Positions 11,384 to 12,725 of a DNA stretch of 12,725 nt are shown piece after piece. Within the stretch, counting starts at the first letter, position 1; each line of letters opens with the position of its first letter. This stretch comes from Candidatus Solibacter sp. (GTDB lineage: Bacteria; Acidobacteriota; Terriglobia; Bryobacterales; Bryobacteraceae): contig JADGNT010000053.1 of assembly GCA_017883345.1 (NCBI GenBank), positions 1-12,725 of the forward strand, given 5' to 3'. A model generated the notes under the pieces. That model worked only from the letters and a program-made list of their open reading frames with translations. It ran no database searches and was not told where the DNA came from. Made by a program: the position numbers and the translations under genes.

Positions 11384-12157
11384 TCAGGCGGTCACCATCC
11401 GCGTACCGAGCTCCTCGCCGGCGAGGATTCTGTCCAGGACGCCGTCCGCGGCGCCGGGCGCGATGCGCACCTGTTCCACGCCCGCCGCAAGCGCGCTCAA
11501 CGCCGCGTTCAGCTTGGCCTGCATTCCGCCGGCGGCGATGCCTTCGGCGATCAGTTGGCGGCTGGCGGCAGCCGTGAGCAGCGGCCGAACCCGTTGGGCA
11601 CCATCCAGCACGCCTTCGACATCGGTTAGGAAGATGAGTTGCCGGGCGCCGAAGGCAACGGCGCAGGCCACGGCCATCTGATCGGCGTTGACGTTGTAGA
11701 CCTGGCCCTGGCGGTCGCCGGCGACGCAGGCCACTACGGGCACGTAGCCGTTGGCGGTCAACAGGTGCAAGAGCGCGGGGTTGGATTTAGTGACACGGCC
11801 GACGGCGCCGAGCGCGGGGTCCATCTGCTCGGCCTCAACGAGGAAGCTATCGATGCCGGAAATTCCTACAGCCAGCGCTCCGGCGCGGTTGATGGCGGCC
11901 ACGAGTTCGTGATTGACGCTGCCGGCGAAGACTTTGAGCACGGCGTCGACGGTTTCGGGCGTCGTGACGCGTAGGCCTCCGACGAAGGTGCTTTGGATGC
12001 CGCGTTCGGCGAGGTAGCGGGTCATCTGCCTGCCGCCGCCGTGGACGACGGTGATTTCGTGTCCGGCGGACCGGGCGGCGGCGATTTGCCGCGCCAGCCG
12101 ATCACGCGAGTCCGCGCCATCGAGCAGGGTGCCGCCGAGTTTAACCAGGAGTTTCAC
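11384..12157 (-). CDS. argB: Acetylglutamate kinase
   Basis: A 257-residue cytosolic kinase of the amino acid kinase family that phosphorylates N-acetylglutamate with ATP, the second step of arginine synthesis. Motifs in order: KLGG (6-9), VVHGGG (37-42), GGLRVT (60-65) for substrate, GISGID (98-103), VNADQMA (156-162), TDVEGV (178-183) and GGMQAK (210-215, where Pro is usual before Lys). The length equals the E. coli type; the roughly 30-residue N-terminal helix of arginine-sensitive kinases is absent, so feedback inhibition here is unlikely. The GTG start overlaps the argC stop (GTGA), with GAGGG at 12164-12168 upstream. The acetyltransferase follows 12 bp later, so argC-argB-acetyltransferase look co-transcribed. 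Confidence 0.95.
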   Translation of the reverse strand: MKLLVKLGGTLLDGADSRDRLARQIAAARSAGHEITVVHGGGRQMTRYLAERGIQSTFVGGLRVTTPETVDAVLKVFAGSVNHELVAAINRAGALAVGISGIDSFLVEAEQMDPALGAVGRVTKSNPALLHLLTANGYVPVVACVAGDRQGQVYNVNADQMAVACAVAFGARQLIFLTDVEGVLDGAQRVRPLLTAAASRQLIAEGIAAGGMQAKLNAALSALAAGVEQVRIAPGAADGVLDRILAGEELGTRMVTA

Positions 12158-12725
12158 AACAGTCCCTCGGTCTCGGGATAGCCGAGCATGAGGTTCATGT
12201 TCTGTATGGCCTGTCCGGCGGCGCCTTTGACCAAGTTATCGATGGCGCTGACCACGACGGCGCGTTTGGTGCGGGCGTCGAAGGCGACACCGATATCGCA
12301 GAAATTGGTCCGCGCAACGCCGTGCAGATCGGGCATGTGCCGCGGGTTGAAGAGGCGCACGAAGGGTTCGGCAGCGTACTGGTGTTCGTAGATGGCGAGC
12401 AGGTCTTCCGCGCCGGCCACGGAGGGGGCACGGAAGTAGATGGTCTCCAGGATGCCGCGATGAAGCGGCAGGAGTTGCGCGGTGAAGCTGAACTCGTGCT
12501 CTTCGAGGCCGGAGATCTGGAGCACTTCCGGCACGTGGCGATGATGCAGGATGGAGTACGCCGAAAAGTTTTCGGTGACCTCGCAAAAGCTGGTTTTGAG
12601 GCTGGGCTTGCGTCCCGCACCGCTGGCGCCGGATTTGGCGTCGCAGACGATGCCACTGGCGCGATCGATCACGCCGGCTTGTACCAGGGGGCGGAGCGCG
12701 AGATTGGCGGCGGTAGGGTAACAGC
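12154..12725 (-). CDS. argC: N-acetyl-gamma-glutamyl-phosphate reductase (5' end off window)
   Basis: The C-terminal 189 residues of ArgC, which reduces N-acetylglutamyl phosphate with NADPH to the semialdehyde, the third arginine step. The frame is open through the window edge at 12725; the first full codon (12723-12721) is Cys, followed by YPTA, which is the catalytic cysteine of the conserved GCYPT motif. LLPLHRGILETIYF (about 12460-12420) matches the family's PMxRGILxTxY, and RTNFCDIG and IDNLVKGAAGQAIQNMNLM are the typical C-terminal blocks. About 150 residues with the NADP-binding domain lie outside. A GTG at 12670-12672 inside the frame is not the start, because the active-site Cys lies upstream of it. 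It overlaps argB by 4 bp. Confidence 0.95.
   Translation of the reverse strand, partial: CYPTAANLALRPLVQAGVIDRASGIVCDAKSGASGAGRKPSLKTSFCEVTENFSAYSILHHRHVPEVLQISGLEEHEFSFTAQLLPLHRGILETIYFRAPSVAGAEDLLAIYEHQYAAEPFVRLFNPRHMPDLHGVARTNFCDIGVAFDARTKRAVVVSAIDNLVKGAAGQAIQNMNLMLGYPETEGLL

Noticed and set aside
1..12725. CRISPR array, tRNA, rRNA or known riboswitch
   Set aside because: No regularly spaced direct repeats, no cloverleaf pattern and no recognisable riboswitch core were seen by eye on either strand; a covariance-model scan would be needed to exclude them fully.

Overview
This is a GC-rich chromosomal window. Several gene types together point to an Acidobacteria-like soil organism, close to the Solibacteres/Bryobacter group: a small secreted Cys/His protein with a TKEC-free 'MCG...CTLACVK' layout, an ActD/DUF3341-type glycine-zipper protein, a C-terminal 'FPYGFPKPGTYRIFV' module, long TolC-like proteins with glycine-rich insertions, and short ArgA-type acetyltransferase next to argB. 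The taxonomy is an inference from protein style, not from a marker gene.

Layout. Bases 1-506 hold no convincing gene but have strong inverted-repeat structure. Bases 507-2043 carry three minus-strand genes: a secreted 121-residue protein, a 48-residue membrane peptide of the lmo0937 type, and a 209-residue stress-type glycine-zipper protein. Each has an excellent Shine-Dalgarno sequence, and perfect palindromes built on GTCAC/GTGAC lie upstream of the last two. Bases 2044-2431 are non-coding and contain a 91-bp element with 14-bp terminal inverted repeats flanked by direct repeats, which looks like a MITE. Next on the plus strand are a short C-terminal fragment of a secreted protein, a short-chain dehydrogenase with a TTG start, a terminator-like hairpin, and a four-helix membrane protein with an extended -10 promoter and a TTG start. 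A short region with repeat-type and IS-end-like sequences follows.

Bases 4427-8304 are two tandem, translationally overlapping TolC-family outer membrane genes that are paralogues of each other; no inner-membrane or adaptor partner is present. They are followed by a RelE/ParE-type toxin-antitoxin pair and a HAD hydrolase of the YihX type.

From 9541 to the end everything is on the minus strand. Reading in the direction of transcription: argC (runs off the window edge at its catalytic cysteine), argB (overlapping argC by 4 nt), a short ArgA-like GNAT acetyltransferase 12 nt later, then a molybdopterin-binding (MoaB/MoeA-like) protein. The last gene has its own operator-like inverted repeat upstream and a very strong tandem-hairpin terminator downstream. 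The three arginine genes would carry out N-acetylglutamate formation, its phosphorylation and reduction of the phosphate.

I found no clear new defence, biosynthetic or mobile system. The most unusual items are the small MITE-like element, the pair of related palindromes near stress-type genes, and a dispersed repeat that seems to form the N-terminal leader of the second TolC protein.
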